Notes: generated by a model from the sequence alone, not told the origin. A stretch of DNA of 64,000 bases from Marinomonas flavescens (GCF_004352835.1 NZ_SJSB01000017.1:1-64000); one strand, 5' to 3'. Counted from the stretch's first letter, positions 7,767 through 17,353 are shown. Translations and numbers: made by a program.

Positions 7767-9311
7767 ATGTCACTCACTTGCTTAGAAACACTAGGTGTTA
7801 ATACATTAAAACAAGGCGATATTTTTTACAGCGTGCTCACGGGTAATACACTTGCATTGGGTAAAGGCGCTGAGTTTTCTGCTTATAGCCCGATTGATGG
7901 GGCTAAACTGTCTCAATTTAACAATGCGACACCTGAGCAACTTGAGACAGTCAGTGCGGAGTTAAAAGAGGCATTTAAAGTATTGCGTACGATTCCTGCG
8001 CCACGTCGCGGTGAGTTGGTGCGTCGCATCGGTGAAGAAGCACGCAAATACAAAGAAGAGCTTGCTCAGGTTATCTCTTTAGAAGCGGGCAAAATTGTCC
8101 CTGAAGCCTTGGGTGAAGTTCAAGAATGGATCGATGTGTGTGACTTTGCTGTGGGTCAATCTCGTATGCTGCATGGTTTGTCGATTGTCTCTGAACGACC
8201 AGGTCACCGCATGATGGAACAATGGCAACCGCTTGGTCCTGTTGCTGTGATTACCGCGTTCAACTTCCCTATGGCGGTTTGGGCATGGAACACCATGTTA
8301 GGTTTGGTGTGTGGTGACCCTGTTCTATTAAAACCATCCGAAAAAGCGCCTCTTTGTGCATTGGCAATGTATCAAATTGCTCAAAATGTATTAGCGGATA
8401 TGCCTGACATTCCTAAAGCCGTGGTCTCCGTCATGATTGGTGATCGTGATCTGGGTGAAGCGATTGCCGCAAACGATACTTTCCCGCTAGTTTCTGCAAC
8501 TGGATCAACCACCATGGGGCGCGCGGTAGCAACGACGGTAGCGGGTCGCCTTGGTCGCTCTTTGCTTGAGCTTGGTGGCAACAACGCGATGATAGTGTCG
8601 CCAACCGCAGATTTGGATTTGGCGCTGCGTGCCATTGTATTCTCAGCAGCAGGAACGGCTGGTCAGCGCTGTACTACTCTGCGTCGATTGATTACTCATG
8701 AGTCGATTGTTGATGGTTTGGTTGAACGATTGGCGAAATCTTACGGGTCGTTACGCGTTGGCAACCCACTGGAAGACGGAACCTTAGTAGGTCCTTTGGT
8801 CGATGATGGCAGCTTTTCTCGCATGCAAGCGGCGTTAGTAACGGCGAAAAAGCAAGGCGGAGAGGTTGTGTGTGGTGGTGAGCGTGTAACAGAAGGTGTC
8901 CCTGCTGGTGGCTTTTACGTTAGGCCTGCAATAGTCCGTATTGCTCACGATGCACTAATTGTTCATGAAGAAACGTTTGCCCCGATTCTTTATGTTCTTA
9001 CCTATCGCAATTTCGATGAGGCGATCGATATTCAAAACGAAGTACCTCAAGGTTTGTCTTCTGCCGTGTTCACAGAAAGTTTGCGAGAGGCTGAAATGTT
9101 TATGTCACCAGAAGGCTCTGATTGTGGTATTGCCAATGTCAATATTGGGACTTCTGGGGCAGAAATTGGCGGCGCATTTGGTGGTGAAAAAGAAACCGGA
9201 GGTGGTCGCGAATCAGGTTCTGACGCATGGAGAAACTACATGCGCCGTACGACGAACACGATCAACTATGGTGGTGATCTGCCATTAGCCCAAGGTATTG
9301 TTTTCGAGTGA
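7767..9311 (+). CDS. amaB: Aldehyde dehydrogenase, AmaB-like (aminoadipate semialdehyde / P6C dehydrogenase)
   Basis: A 514-residue ALDH-superfamily enzyme of the ALDH7 type. The catalytic cysteine is Cys302 (AAGTAGQRCTT), the general base Glu268 (LLELGGNN) and the oxyanion Asn166 (TAFNFP). In P. putida AmaB oxidises delta-1-piperideine-6-carboxylate/2-aminoadipate 6-semialdehyde to 2-aminoadipate, using NAD(P). The assignment rests on the neighbouring AmaA-like oxidase, the LysR gene and the HglS-like gene, which together mirror the P. putida pipecolate cluster. AGAGG lies 6-7 nt before the ATG. A betaine- or other-aldehyde role cannot be excluded by eye. Confidence 0.8.
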   Translation: MSLTCLETLGVNTLKQGDIFYSVLTGNTLALGKGAEFSAYSPIDGAKLSQFNNATPEQLETVSAELKEAFKVLRTIPAPRRGELVRRIGEEARKYKEELAQVISLEAGKIVPEALGEVQEWIDVCDFAVGQSRMLHGLSIVSERPGHRMMEQWQPLGPVAVITAFNFPMAVWAWNTMLGLVCGDPVLLKPSEKAPLCALAMYQIAQNVLADMPDIPKAVVSVMIGDRDLGEAIAANDTFPLVSATGSTTMGRAVATTVAGRLGRSLLELGGNNAMIVSPTADLDLALRAIVFSAAGTAGQRCTTLRRLITHESIVDGLVERLAKSYGSLRVGNPLEDGTLVGPLVDDGSFSRMQAALVTAKKQGGEVVCGGERVTEGVPAGGFYVRPAIVRIAHDALIVHEETFAPILYVLTYRNFDEAIDIQNEVPQGLSSAVFTESLREAEMFMSPEGSDCGIANVNIGTSGAEIGGAFGGEKETGGGRESGSDAWRNYMRRTTNTINYGGDLPLAQGIVFE

Positions 9312-9331
9312 TGATTGCTTGAAGAGATGAC

Positions 9332-9361
9332 AGTAAAGGTGAGCATAGGTTCACCTTTACT
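9332..9361 (+). terminator. Hairpin between amaB and amaA
   Basis: A perfect 11-bp stem (9332-9342 with 9351-9361) with an 8-nt loop lies in the 130-bp gap. There is no T-tract, so it may only attenuate transcription or stabilise the upstream message. Confidence 0.5.
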
Positions 9362-9444
9362 CGTGTTAATAAGTTTGGATGTACACACTTCGATTATTTG
9401 CTCTATTTTTAAGGTCGGCTTGGTCGACTTTTAAGGTCGTGGAT

Positions 9445-10716
9445 ATGGCGGAACGTTTATGTGATTCATTGTGGCGAGCAAGTGCGATAGCAGGGCCAGA
9501 CCTGATACCTTTGCAAGGTAGTCATAACGCGCAGGTAGTCATTGTTGGTGGGGGCTTTACGGGTTTATCAACTGCACTGCATCTCGGCAAATTAGGTATT
9601 TCTGTGATCGTGGTTGAGGCTCATGAAATTGGCTTTGGTGGTTCTGGGCGTAATGTCGGTTTGGCAAACGCAGGAGTCTGGCTTGAGCCAGATCAGCTAG
9701 ATAGTGCCATTGGCCCAGAAGCGGGCCGAACGTTATACAACACTTTGGCCGGTGCTCCAGATCTGGTCTATGCATTAATTGAAGAGTACGACATACAGTG
9801 TGAAGCGGTGCGTAATGGTACCTTGCATGCCGGTGTAGGTAAGCAAGGTTTAGCTCAGTTACAGCGTCGTTGTGAACAAATGCAAACACGCGGTGCCCCG
9901 GTGCAATTGTTGGAGAGCGCTGAAGCGCAATCACGCATTGGTTCTAGTAAGTTTAATTCAGCGTTGTTTGACCCAAGAGCGGGTACGATTCAGCCTCTTT
10001 CTTATGCTCATGGTTTGGCGCACGCAGCGATCAAAGAAGGCGCTAAGCTTTTCGACTATTCTCCAGTCACTAGTGTGCAGCCGACACAAGATGGTTGGAT
10101 TGTCCAAACATCTCATGGTGAAGTGCGAGCAGAGACGGTGGTTTTAGCCACGAATGCTTACAGCGAGCATGGGGTGAAAGAGCAGGCGAGAAAATTCGTG
10201 CCTATTTTTTACAGTCAATTAGCCAGCAAACCATTAACGTCCTCTCAGCTTGAACAAATCCTACCCAACCGTGAGGGAGTTTGGGATACCTGTACGGTGA
10301 TGAGTTCTTTTCGTCTTGATCAGCAAGGGCGTTTAGTTTTTGGCGGCATGGGAGGAGAAGGAGGTGTGCTAGCAAATTGGGCGTCACAACGGGTCAGCGA
10401 ATTGTTTCCATTCTTAAGCAATGTTGAATGGGATTATTCATGGACCGGGCAAATTGCCTACAGTGAAGACCACCTACCACATTGCCAGCAACTCCAGCGC
10501 GGATTATTTAGTGTAGCGGGATACAGTGGTCGAGGTATTGGACCAGGTACTATGATGGGTAAAGAATTGGCGGAATGGTTTGCTGGGAAGCGTGAGTCCT
10601 TGTCTGTTCCAACGACGATATTACGCAATATACCACTTAGAGAGCTAAAACGATTATTTTATGAAGTTGGCGCGCAGACCTATCACCTTGGTCAAAAAAC
10701 ACATGCCCTTGATTAG
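9445..10716 (+). CDS. amaA: FAD-dependent oxidoreductase, AmaA-like (L-pipecolate oxidase)
   Basis: A DAO-family flavoenzyme. Near the N-terminus is the dinucleotide-binding motif VVIVGGGFTGLSTALHLG, and near the C-terminus the FAD-contact segment GYSGRGIGPGTMMGKELAEW. The opening MAERLCDSLWRASA fits AmaA, which oxidises L-pipecolate to delta-1-piperideine-6-carboxylate, the substrate of AmaB just upstream. I place the start at 9445, where AAGG precedes the ATG and the protein matches its family; an in-frame ATG at 9379 would add 22 hydrophobic residues. A strong terminator follows. Sarcosine- or putrescine-type oxidase activity is the main alternative. Confidence 0.75.
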   Translation: MAERLCDSLWRASAIAGPDLIPLQGSHNAQVVIVGGGFTGLSTALHLGKLGISVIVVEAHEIGFGGSGRNVGLANAGVWLEPDQLDSAIGPEAGRTLYNTLAGAPDLVYALIEEYDIQCEAVRNGTLHAGVGKQGLAQLQRRCEQMQTRGAPVQLLESAEAQSRIGSSKFNSALFDPRAGTIQPLSYAHGLAHAAIKEGAKLFDYSPVTSVQPTQDGWIVQTSHGEVRAETVVLATNAYSEHGVKEQARKFVPIFYSQLASKPLTSSQLEQILPNREGVWDTCTVMSSFRLDQQGRLVFGGMGGEGGVLANWASQRVSELFPFLSNVEWDYSWTGQIAYSEDHLPHCQQLQRGLFSVAGYSGRGIGPGTMMGKELAEWFAGKRESLSVPTTILRNIPLRELKRLFYEVGAQTYHLGQKTHALD

Positions 10717-10739
10717 TTAATCGGATGATTTGACAATAA

Positions 10740-10778
10740 AAACAAAGGAATGCGCAATTATCGAGCATTCCTTTGTTT
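10740..10778 (+). terminator. Terminator after amaA
   Basis: A perfect 14-bp stem (10740-10753 with 10765-10778) with an 11-nt loop, ending in a T-rich arm, about 25 nt after the oxidase stop. Confidence 0.75.
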
Positions 10779-10843
10779 GCCTAATTAGCTTAAGGTAAAG
10801 TACTTGTCATTCCTCTTACATCTTGAAAATAAAGTGGCCCAGA

Positions 10844-11746
10844 ATGCGGAGATATATCCCGTCGTCAACCGCGCTAAAGTGTTTTGAAGCGTCGGTTAGG
10901 CATCTTAGCTTTACGCGTGCAGCAGAAGAGTTATGCCTAACTCAGAGCGCGGTGAGTCGTCAGATTCGTAACCTCGAAGAATTTTTATCACGAGATTTAT
11001 TCATTCGTCTAAATAAACGTTTGGTCTTGACCGGAACCGGTGCCGCTTATTATAAAGAAGTCGTACCTTTGCTAGATGGAATGGAAAACGCTTGTTTGCG
11101 AATGTTACATCGAGAAGATGAAAAAACCACTTTAACCATTTCTGCATTACCTACATTTGCTTCTCATTGGTTAGTTCCCCATTTAGCGGAATTTCAACAA
11201 CAGCATCCCCAATTTCAAATCAAAGTTCGATCTTTAGATGACGCCGCAAAAGTAGACCCAGAAAGCATTGATATTATTCTGCACTACGGTGGTGATCACT
11301 GGCCACGAGCGGTATCTCATCAACTGATGCAAGAAAAAGTCATCGCCGTTTGTTCTCCTCGTTTATTAGAAAACTACCAGAAGAGTGATCATCAGGCTGA
11401 ATGGGAATGTGGGGACGTGGTGATGTTCCCATTATTGCATTCCTCCGCTCGTATTAATGCTTGGCCGGATTGGATGGTCGCTCAAGGGCTAGAAAATGGC
11501 TCTTTTGCGGGGACGTCTTTTGAACATTTTCATATGTTGATTGAAGCGGCGAAAAACGCCATGGGGGTTGCTGTTATTCCTAGCATACTGGCAGAGGGCA
11601 GCTTAAGAGCGGGTGAACTTGTGGCGCCATTTGGCGATGCTGTTGCTACGCCACATGAATATTTACTTTCTTACCCTGCGGACAAAGCAGATTTGGAACA
11701 AGTCGTGATTTTTCGTGATTGGTTATTAGCGAAGCAGACGGCGTAA
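10844..11746 (+). CDS. LysR-type regulator, GcvA-like
   Basis: A 300-residue LysR regulator of the GcvA-like branch. The helix-turn-helix is canonical (SFTRAAEELCLTQSAVSRQIRNLEE), and the effector domain follows, with LTISALPTFASHWLVPHLAEF at its start. I use the ATG at 10844; a TTG seven codons earlier is possible. It follows the AmaA-like gene in the same direction but is separated from it by a terminator, so it probably has its own promoter. It may regulate the lysine/pipecolate genes together with, or in opposition to, the other LysR. The target is inferred from position only. Confidence 0.88.
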   Translation: MRRYIPSSTALKCFEASVRHLSFTRAAEELCLTQSAVSRQIRNLEEFLSRDLFIRLNKRLVLTGTGAAYYKEVVPLLDGMENACLRMLHREDEKTTLTISALPTFASHWLVPHLAEFQQQHPQFQIKVRSLDDAAKVDPESIDIILHYGGDHWPRAVSHQLMQEKVIAVCSPRLLENYQKSDHQAEWECGDVVMFPLLHSSARINAWPDWMVAQGLENGSFAGTSFEHFHMLIEAAKNAMGVAVIPSILAEGSLRAGELVAPFGDAVATPHEYLLSYPADKADLEQVVIFRDWLLAKQTA

Positions 11747-11850
11747 TAAAGAGAATTAATAGGCGGAATAGTACTTGCAGTCTGTAACTAAATTACATGC
11801 CTGTGATAGTATCAATCCATAGACATGTACAATTTACGGGACGAATTACC

Positions 11851-13380
11851 ATGAATAAAAAGACGACAGCACTCTTCATCCTTGATGGATGGGGATACAG
11901 CGAAACATCTGCATCGAATGCTATTGAAGCAGCCAACACACCCAATTGGGATCGCTTGTGGAACAATCGTGCGCACTCTTTAATTAAAACTTCAGGGTTG
12001 GCCGTGGGTTTGCCAGATGGCCAGATGGGCAATTCTGAAGTAGGCCATATGAATCTGGGCGCAGGACGAATTGTCTATCAGAATTTCACTCGCATTGGCA
12101 AAGCCATAGAAGAAGGTTCTTTTTTTACAAACGAAGCACTTGTTTCTGCGGTAGACAAAGCCGTCGTAGCGGATAAAGCCGTGCATATTCTAGGCTTGCT
12201 TTCGAACGGTGGCGTACACAGCCATCATGAGCAAATCATGGCAATGTGCGAACTAGCGGTAAAACGCGGCGCAAAAGCAGTGTATGTACATGGTTTTACC
12301 GATGGCCGAGATACGCCACCACGTTCAGCGCAAACTCCTATTGCTGAATTAGAAGCCAAATTAGCCGAGTTGGGCGTTGGTAAAATAGCCACGTTAGTTG
12401 GTCGTTATTTTGCTATGGATCGCGATAATCATTGGGATCGAATTGAAAATGCTTATAACGCTATCGCATCAGGCGAAGGGCAGTTCCAAGCAGAATCTGC
12501 AGAACAAGCGGTTCAAGCTGCCTATGATCGCGGTGAAAATGATGAATTTGTAAAAGCGACGACGATTGGCGCGCCAGTGAGCATTGAAGATGGCGATGCC
12601 ATTGTGTTTGCTAACTTCCGCCCAGATCGTGCGCGTGAATTGACTCGTGCCTTTACCGAAGATGATTTCACCGGTTTTAAACGTAAAACACGACCTGCCT
12701 ATGCCGCATTTGTAACCTTTACTGAGTTTGCTGCTGATATTGCTGCAGACGTTGCGTTTCCTCCTATTGCACTGAGCAATACGCTTGGTGAAGTGCTATC
12801 AAAATCAGGTAAAAAACAACTGCGCATCGCGGAAACAGAAAAGTACGCCCACGTTACTTTTTTCTTTAATGGCGGTAGGGAGTCTGTTTTTGATGGTGAA
12901 GATCGCGAATTGATCCCTTCTCCTAATGTAGCAACTTATGATCTAAAACCAGAAATGAGTGCGCCAGAAATGACGGACAAGCTGGTGGAAGTGATTGAAG
13001 CAGGCAAATACGACACTATTATTTGTAACTTTGCTAACGGCGACATGGTTGGCCATAGCGGTGTATTTGCCGCAGCGGTAAAAGCCGTTGAAGCAGTCGA
13101 TGCTTGTTTAGGGCGCATTATCGAAGCATTGAAAGTGAATGGTGGACAGTGTTTGATTACCGCGGATCATGGTAATGCCGAGCAAATGCTAAGTAACGAT
13201 GGTTCACAGCCTTTGACTTCTCACACGACTGGACCAGTTCCTTTAGTATTAGTTTCCCCAACACCAGGTCTTGGTCTTAAAGCAGGAGCATTATGTGATA
13301 TTGCCCCGACTTTATTGGATATGATGGGCATGAAACAACCTGAAGAAATGAGTGGTGTTAGTCTGCTCACTCGTCAGTGA
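11851..13380 (+). CDS. gpmI: Phosphoglycerate mutase, cofactor-independent
   Basis: A glycolytic and gluconeogenic enzyme that interconverts 3- and 2-phosphoglycerate through a phosphoserine. It is manganese-dependent. The product is 509 residues, the normal size. Visible motifs are ALFILDGWGYSE at the start, the nucleophile Ser62 in QMGNSEVGHMNLGAGR, the FTDGRDTPP loop, and the late metal ligands in ANGDMVGHSG and ITADHGNAEQM. The ATG at 11851 is chosen over an upstream in-frame ATG because it starts exactly where the family does. Its stop lies 7 nt before envC, so it heads the gpmI-envC-ctpA-yibQ operon. Confidence 0.97.
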   Translation: MNKKTTALFILDGWGYSETSASNAIEAANTPNWDRLWNNRAHSLIKTSGLAVGLPDGQMGNSEVGHMNLGAGRIVYQNFTRIGKAIEEGSFFTNEALVSAVDKAVVADKAVHILGLLSNGGVHSHHEQIMAMCELAVKRGAKAVYVHGFTDGRDTPPRSAQTPIAELEAKLAELGVGKIATLVGRYFAMDRDNHWDRIENAYNAIASGEGQFQAESAEQAVQAAYDRGENDEFVKATTIGAPVSIEDGDAIVFANFRPDRARELTRAFTEDDFTGFKRKTRPAYAAFVTFTEFAADIAADVAFPPIALSNTLGEVLSKSGKKQLRIAETEKYAHVTFFFNGGRESVFDGEDRELIPSPNVATYDLKPEMSAPEMTDKLVEVIEAGKYDTIICNFANGDMVGHSGVFAAAVKAVEAVDACLGRIIEALKVNGGQCLITADHGNAEQMLSNDGSQPLTSHTTGPVPLVLVSPTPGLGLKAGALCDIAPTLLDMMGMKQPEEMSGVSLLTRQ

Positions 13381-13387
13381 GGTATTG

Positions 13388-14530
13388 ATGGCTTTAGTAT
13401 GTCGTCACCTGTTCTGCATTGCGTTGCTCTTGTTGTCCAGCATTAGCTGGGCAGCCGGAGAGCCTCAAACGCCAGCGGAGGCTAAGCAACAAATTCAAAC
13501 ATTGCAGAAAGATTTAAAAAAACTGAATGGCTGGTTGAAAGAGACCAAGTCCCAACGCTCGGATGTTGAGAAAGGCCTAGAGAGCAAAGAAAAAGCGATA
13601 GAAGGTTTGCTTAAAAAAATCAACGATCTGCAAGAGAGCCTTAAAAAAGGAGAGCAGCAGCTCGGGAAATTAAAACAGCAGCAGCAGTCTTTTCAGCTCA
13701 GTATTCAGAAACAAAATGACCAAATAGCCGCCCAATTAAGGGCGGTTTATCGTTCTGGCAAGCAAGAAGGCATTAAATTACTTTTAAATGGGTCTGAACC
13801 TGAAGAGTCGATGCGCTTATTACAATATAACCGCTATTTTTCTACCGCTCGACAATCTCTTATTAATGGTTATGCCAACGAAGTAAATGACCTTAATTTG
13901 GTCGAGAAGAGCATTCGCCAAAAGCGCGCTCAGCAAGCCCAAGAAGAAGCGTCTTTGAATGAACAACGTGCAGGCTTAGTGAAAGAAAAAGCGGCACGTC
14001 GTGTTTTGTTAGCTAAGCTAGACAAAGATTTGGCTAAGGGGAATCAACGTTCTCAGCAGCTTGTGCAAAACCAAAAAGATCTGAAAGAAATGCTGAAGCG
14101 TTTAGAAGAAGCGCTTGCAGATGTCAAACTGCCTGATCAAGATGTGCCTTTTTCATCACAGAAAGGCAAGCTAGTTAGTCCGCTTAGAAAACTGGTTCGT
14201 TTGCCGACTGACGGAAAGGTTAATCTTGGTGGTGTCACGCTCGAAGCGAAAGAAGGCACTAAGGTACATGCGATTTTTAACGGTCGAGTTGTGTTTGCTG
14301 ATTGGCTCAGAGGTTTTGGTTTTCTAATGATTGTTGATCATGGAAATGGTTATATGTCTCTTTATGGTTATAACCAAAGTTTGTTGAAAGAAGTTGGTGA
14401 ATGGGTAAATGCCAATGATGTAATCGCCACGGTAGGCAGTTCTGGGGGTCGTTCAGAATCGGCTTTGTTTTTTGCCATTCGACACAATGGTACGCCTTTA
14501 TCACCACTTTCTTGGGTGAGATCTAGTTGA
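13388..14530 (+). CDS. envC: Murein hydrolase activator EnvC
   Basis: A 380-residue periplasmic protein that activates the cell-splitting amidases at the division septum. A signal peptide ends near the segment SISWAAGEP. A long coiled coil follows (about residues 28-240), rich in lysine, glutamine and glutamate. The C-terminal LytM (M23) domain is degenerate: VDHGNGYMSLYGYNQ and ALFFAIRHNG stand where active enzymes carry the zinc ligands, as in E. coli EnvC, so it should regulate rather than cut. The start is the ATG with GAGG 5 nt upstream. It is in an operon with gpmI and ctpA. Confidence 0.93.
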   Translation: MALVCRHLFCIALLLLSSISWAAGEPQTPAEAKQQIQTLQKDLKKLNGWLKETKSQRSDVEKGLESKEKAIEGLLKKINDLQESLKKGEQQLGKLKQQQQSFQLSIQKQNDQIAAQLRAVYRSGKQEGIKLLLNGSEPEESMRLLQYNRYFSTARQSLINGYANEVNDLNLVEKSIRQKRAQQAQEEASLNEQRAGLVKEKAARRVLLAKLDKDLAKGNQRSQQLVQNQKDLKEMLKRLEEALADVKLPDQDVPFSSQKGKLVSPLRKLVRLPTDGKVNLGGVTLEAKEGTKVHAIFNGRVVFADWLRGFGFLMIVDHGNGYMSLYGYNQSLLKEVGEWVNANDVIATVGSSGGRSESALFFAIRHNGTPLSPLSWVRSS

Positions 14531-14584
14531 TCTATGCGCCAATAGAGTGTCTTTTATATATATGACACAACAGCAGGAAAAAAA

Positions 14585-15871
14585 ATGATGAATTCCTTAA
14601 GTCGAGGTTTGGTTTTAATACTGATGACCTTTTCTGTACAGCAGAGCATCGCTGCACAGAAGACCGTTGCTAACGATAAATCGACGTTACCTCTTACTGA
14701 AATACAAGCATTTGTAGAAACGTTTGAAACCATTCGTGAAGGTTATGTGGATAAGTTAACGGATCAGCAGATATTGAACAAAGCGTTAAAGGGCATGGTA
14801 TCTGCGCTTGATCCACATTCTGAATACATGACGAAAGATGAAGTCGCCGATTTTGACGAGTTGACGTCAGGTAACTACGCAGGCGTCGGTGTGGAAGTGG
14901 AAATGAAAGGTGATAAGTTGGTTGTAGTATCACCGATAGATGGCTCACCAGCGAAGCAGGCAGGTATTTTATCCGGTGATGTTATCGTAAAAGTGGGCAA
15001 CACTTTTATCACCAGCCTTGGTTTTCAAGATGTAATGAACCTAATGCGAGGCGAGGTGGGAACCAAAATATCATTGGATATTGAGCGCGATGGCAAAATC
15101 AAACATTACAATCTTGAACGTCGTTTAGTGGAAGATAATAGTGTTAGCACTAAATGGTTAAGCAAAGGCATTGCTTATTTGCGCATTAGTCAGTTTCAAG
15201 GTGATACTGATACCGAGTTTTATAAAGCCATTGATAAGCTGAAAAAAGAACAAGCAATCAAAGGTGTTGTGTTAGATCTTCGAAATAATCCAGGCGGTGT
15301 ACTACAGGCTGCGGTTGGTGTGGTGGATGCTTTTATTGATAAAGGCATGATTGTTTATACCGAAGGCCGTCATAAATCATCAAGCAGCCAATTTAGAGCA
15401 ACAACAAAAAATACACGATTACCTACGGTTCCTTTAGTCATCTTGGTCAATGATGGCTCAGCATCGGCTTCTGAGATTGTTGCAGGTGCCTTACAAGATC
15501 ATAAACGGGGTGTGATTATGGGCACAGAGACTTTTGGTAAAGGGTCGGTACAAACCGTGGTGCCTTTGTCTGATGGGGCGGCAGTGAAACTCACTACGGC
15601 TCTTTATTACACGCCCAATGGTCGATCTATCCAAGCGCAAGGTATTACGCCTGATCTTGTTGTTCCTCAGGCGAAATTAACGTTAGATAAAGACCACTTC
15701 GTTGTTAAAGAGTCAGAGTTAAAAGGACATCTTGGTAATGGCACAGGTGGTGCAGATAGAACAAATACCGATGTTAAATTTGAACTGGCTGATTTAGCTA
15801 AAACGGACTTTCAGTTATTTCAAGCGGTGACTATTTTGAAAACGTTACCAAAGTTTGACTATCATCCTTGA
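14585..15871 (+). CDS. ctpA: Carboxy-terminal processing protease (S41)
   Basis: A periplasmic serine protease of the CtpA/Prc type, 428 residues. It has a signal peptide (residues 1-23), a PDZ domain (about 90-175, with GVGVEVEMKGDKLVVVSPIDG) and the S41 catalytic core. The nucleophile Ser is in NDGSASASEIVAGAL and the general-base Lys in GTETFGKGSVQT. In P. aeruginosa CtpA degrades peptidoglycan hydrolases with a lipoprotein adaptor, which would fit the envC neighbour. AGGA lies upstream of a double ATG. Its TGA overlaps the first codons of the longest yibQ reading. Confidence 0.94.
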   Translation: MMNSLSRGLVLILMTFSVQQSIAAQKTVANDKSTLPLTEIQAFVETFETIREGYVDKLTDQQILNKALKGMVSALDPHSEYMTKDEVADFDELTSGNYAGVGVEVEMKGDKLVVVSPIDGSPAKQAGILSGDVIVKVGNTFITSLGFQDVMNLMRGEVGTKISLDIERDGKIKHYNLERRLVEDNSVSTKWLSKGIAYLRISQFQGDTDTEFYKAIDKLKKEQAIKGVVLDLRNNPGGVLQAAVGVVDAFIDKGMIVYTEGRHKSSSSQFRATTKNTRLPTVPLVILVNDGSASASEIVAGALQDHKRGVIMGTETFGKGSVQTVVPLSDGAAVKLTTALYYTPNGRSIQAQGITPDLVVPQAKLTLDKDHFVVKESELKGHLGNGTGGADRTNTDVKFELADLAKTDFQLFQAVTILKTLPKFDYHP

Positions 15872-15882
15872 GAGAAAAGACA

Positions 15883-16914
15883 GTGAATGTAATTAGTATC
15901 AAGAAGGGCATGCGCTTGTGTGCCTTTCTTTTGGTTGGCTTGATGTGTAATCAAGCTCAATCCGCAGAAAATCCAGTTGAGCCAGATCAGGTGACACCTT
16001 TGGCTCATGGTATATTTTTATTAGGTCCTAACGTTAATGTTGAAAATGAAGCGTCAAATCCTGCTTCCGAAGATTGGTTAGGGCCAATAGTAAACGAGAT
16101 AACGCACTCGGATAAGCTTGACTCTCTCGGATCAAAGTTGGTTATTACTCCGCCTTATTCGAAAGCGACCCAGTCAACGCTTGAAGGGGTGAATACAGAT
16201 GCACCATCGATAGTAGAGCCGCGACATAATAGGCATCCTTTACCTAGGATTGCGATTTTGATCGACGACCTTGGTTATAACCGACAAGGAATGGAGTCAG
16301 CCTTGGCGTTACCTAAAAACGTCGCATTGGCCATTCTTCCATTAACGCCTTTCGCTCATAAAACAGCTACTCAGGCGAAAAAACAACACCGCGTCACTTT
16401 ACTGCATGCGCCCATGGAAAATGTGCGAGAGCTTAAGCTTGGGCCAGGTGGATTGTATGCAAAAATGACAGAAGAGCAGCTTAAGAAAGCTCTCATAAAA
16501 GACATAGACAGTTTGCCTGGCATCAAAGGGGTGAATAATCACATGGGGAGCTTGTTAACCGCAAAGCAAGACTCGATGGACTGGGTGATGGAGGTGTTGA
16601 AAAAGCGCTCTTTGTTTTTCATTGATAGCTTAACGTCATCTCATAGTGTTGCGAAAGAAACAGCCCAAAAGCATGGGTTAAAAACAACAAGTCGAGATAT
16701 TTTCCTAGATAATATTCGTACTGAGAAAGCAATTGATAGGCAGTTCTCACGACTGGTTAAAGAGGCAAAACACAGTGGTGTTGCGTTGGCGATTGGTCAC
16801 CCATACCCAGAAACTATGGCGTATTTGAAAAAACGTTTGGTTAAGTTAGAAAAAGAAGGCGTTAGATTAGTGCCTCTCACGACGGTTTTACATAATAGTC
16901 CCATTCAACAATAA
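15883..16914 (+). CDS. yibQ: Divergent polysaccharide deacetylase (YibQ)
   Basis: A periplasmic protein with the fold of polysaccharide deacetylases (family formerly DUF610). The domain runs from about residue 118 to the end: RIAILIDDLGYNRQGMESAL, ILPLTPFAHKTATQAKK, NNHMGSLLTA and FFIDSLTSSHSVA. The function in E. coli is unknown, but the gene regularly follows envC. I favour the GTG start at 15883, which gives a plausible signal peptide (KKGMRLCAFLLVGLMCNQAQSA); a TTG at 15868 and an ATG at 15910 are alternatives. It ends the operon and is followed by a terminator. Confidence 0.88.
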   Translation: MNVISIKKGMRLCAFLLVGLMCNQAQSAENPVEPDQVTPLAHGIFLLGPNVNVENEASNPASEDWLGPIVNEITHSDKLDSLGSKLVITPPYSKATQSTLEGVNTDAPSIVEPRHNRHPLPRIAILIDDLGYNRQGMESALALPKNVALAILPLTPFAHKTATQAKKQHRVTLLHAPMENVRELKLGPGGLYAKMTEEQLKKALIKDIDSLPGIKGVNNHMGSLLTAKQDSMDWVMEVLKKRSLFFIDSLTSSHSVAKETAQKHGLKTTSRDIFLDNIRTEKAIDRQFSRLVKEAKHSGVALAIGHPYPETMAYLKKRLVKLEKEGVRLVPLTTVLHNSPIQQ

Positions 16915-16932
16915 CTCGAATTCCTCCTCCTA

Positions 16933-16979
16933 CCTACAAAGAAGTTGAAGCAAAAGCTTTGCGTTCTTTGTGGGTTTTT
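16933..16979 (+). terminator. Terminator of the gpmI-yibQ operon
   Basis: An 11-bp outer stem (16933-16943 with 16964-16974, one G-U pair) encloses an inner GCAAA/TTTGC hairpin and is followed by five T. Confidence 0.8.
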
Positions 16980-17127
16980 AATTACTAGGTTTTATGAATA
17001 TAAAGATCAAATTGTTTTTTTTTGATTTGCAGGGTCATCTTTGTAAGCTAGTTTCAATATTAATCTTCTTTGTCAGCTTTCTGGCAACTATAAGGCCCTT
17101 TCAAAAAATAGTGAGCCAAGCTGTTTT

Positions 17128-17291
17128 TGGTGCATTTACCTTTTTTTAAAGTATAAAAAACTTATCTTCAATAACTTTTTAGTATTTAGTTTGTTTGTAT
17201 TGCTACATCTGATGATTATTTGTTCTATTTTAGTGCCTCTCTATTGACCAAAGACTGATCAAACATTAATGTTGTGCCTTAATGCGGTGCA
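17128..17291 (+). promoter_or_regulatory. Candidate NtrC sites upstream of livJ
   Basis: The intergenic stretch 16980-17412 holds no convincing gene. At 17275-17291 lies TGCCTTAATGCGGTGCA, matching 10 of the 14 fixed positions of the NtrC consensus TGCACCA-N3-TGGTGCA, and at 17128-17134 a full half-site TGGTGCA. The first lies about 100 bp before the expected sigma-54 transcription start, a normal enhancer distance. The match is by eye. Confidence 0.5.
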
Positions 17292-17353
17292 CATTATTTG
17301 TGATATCGCATAAAAAACTCCACTATTTCTACTGTTTTATGGGTTGAAAATTG

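Noticed and set aside
16994-17149. 51-codon frame with a hydrophobic middle upstream of livJ
   Set aside because: It is very AT-rich, has only a weak AGG before the ATG and overlaps the likely regulatory region. Chance is more likely than a gene.
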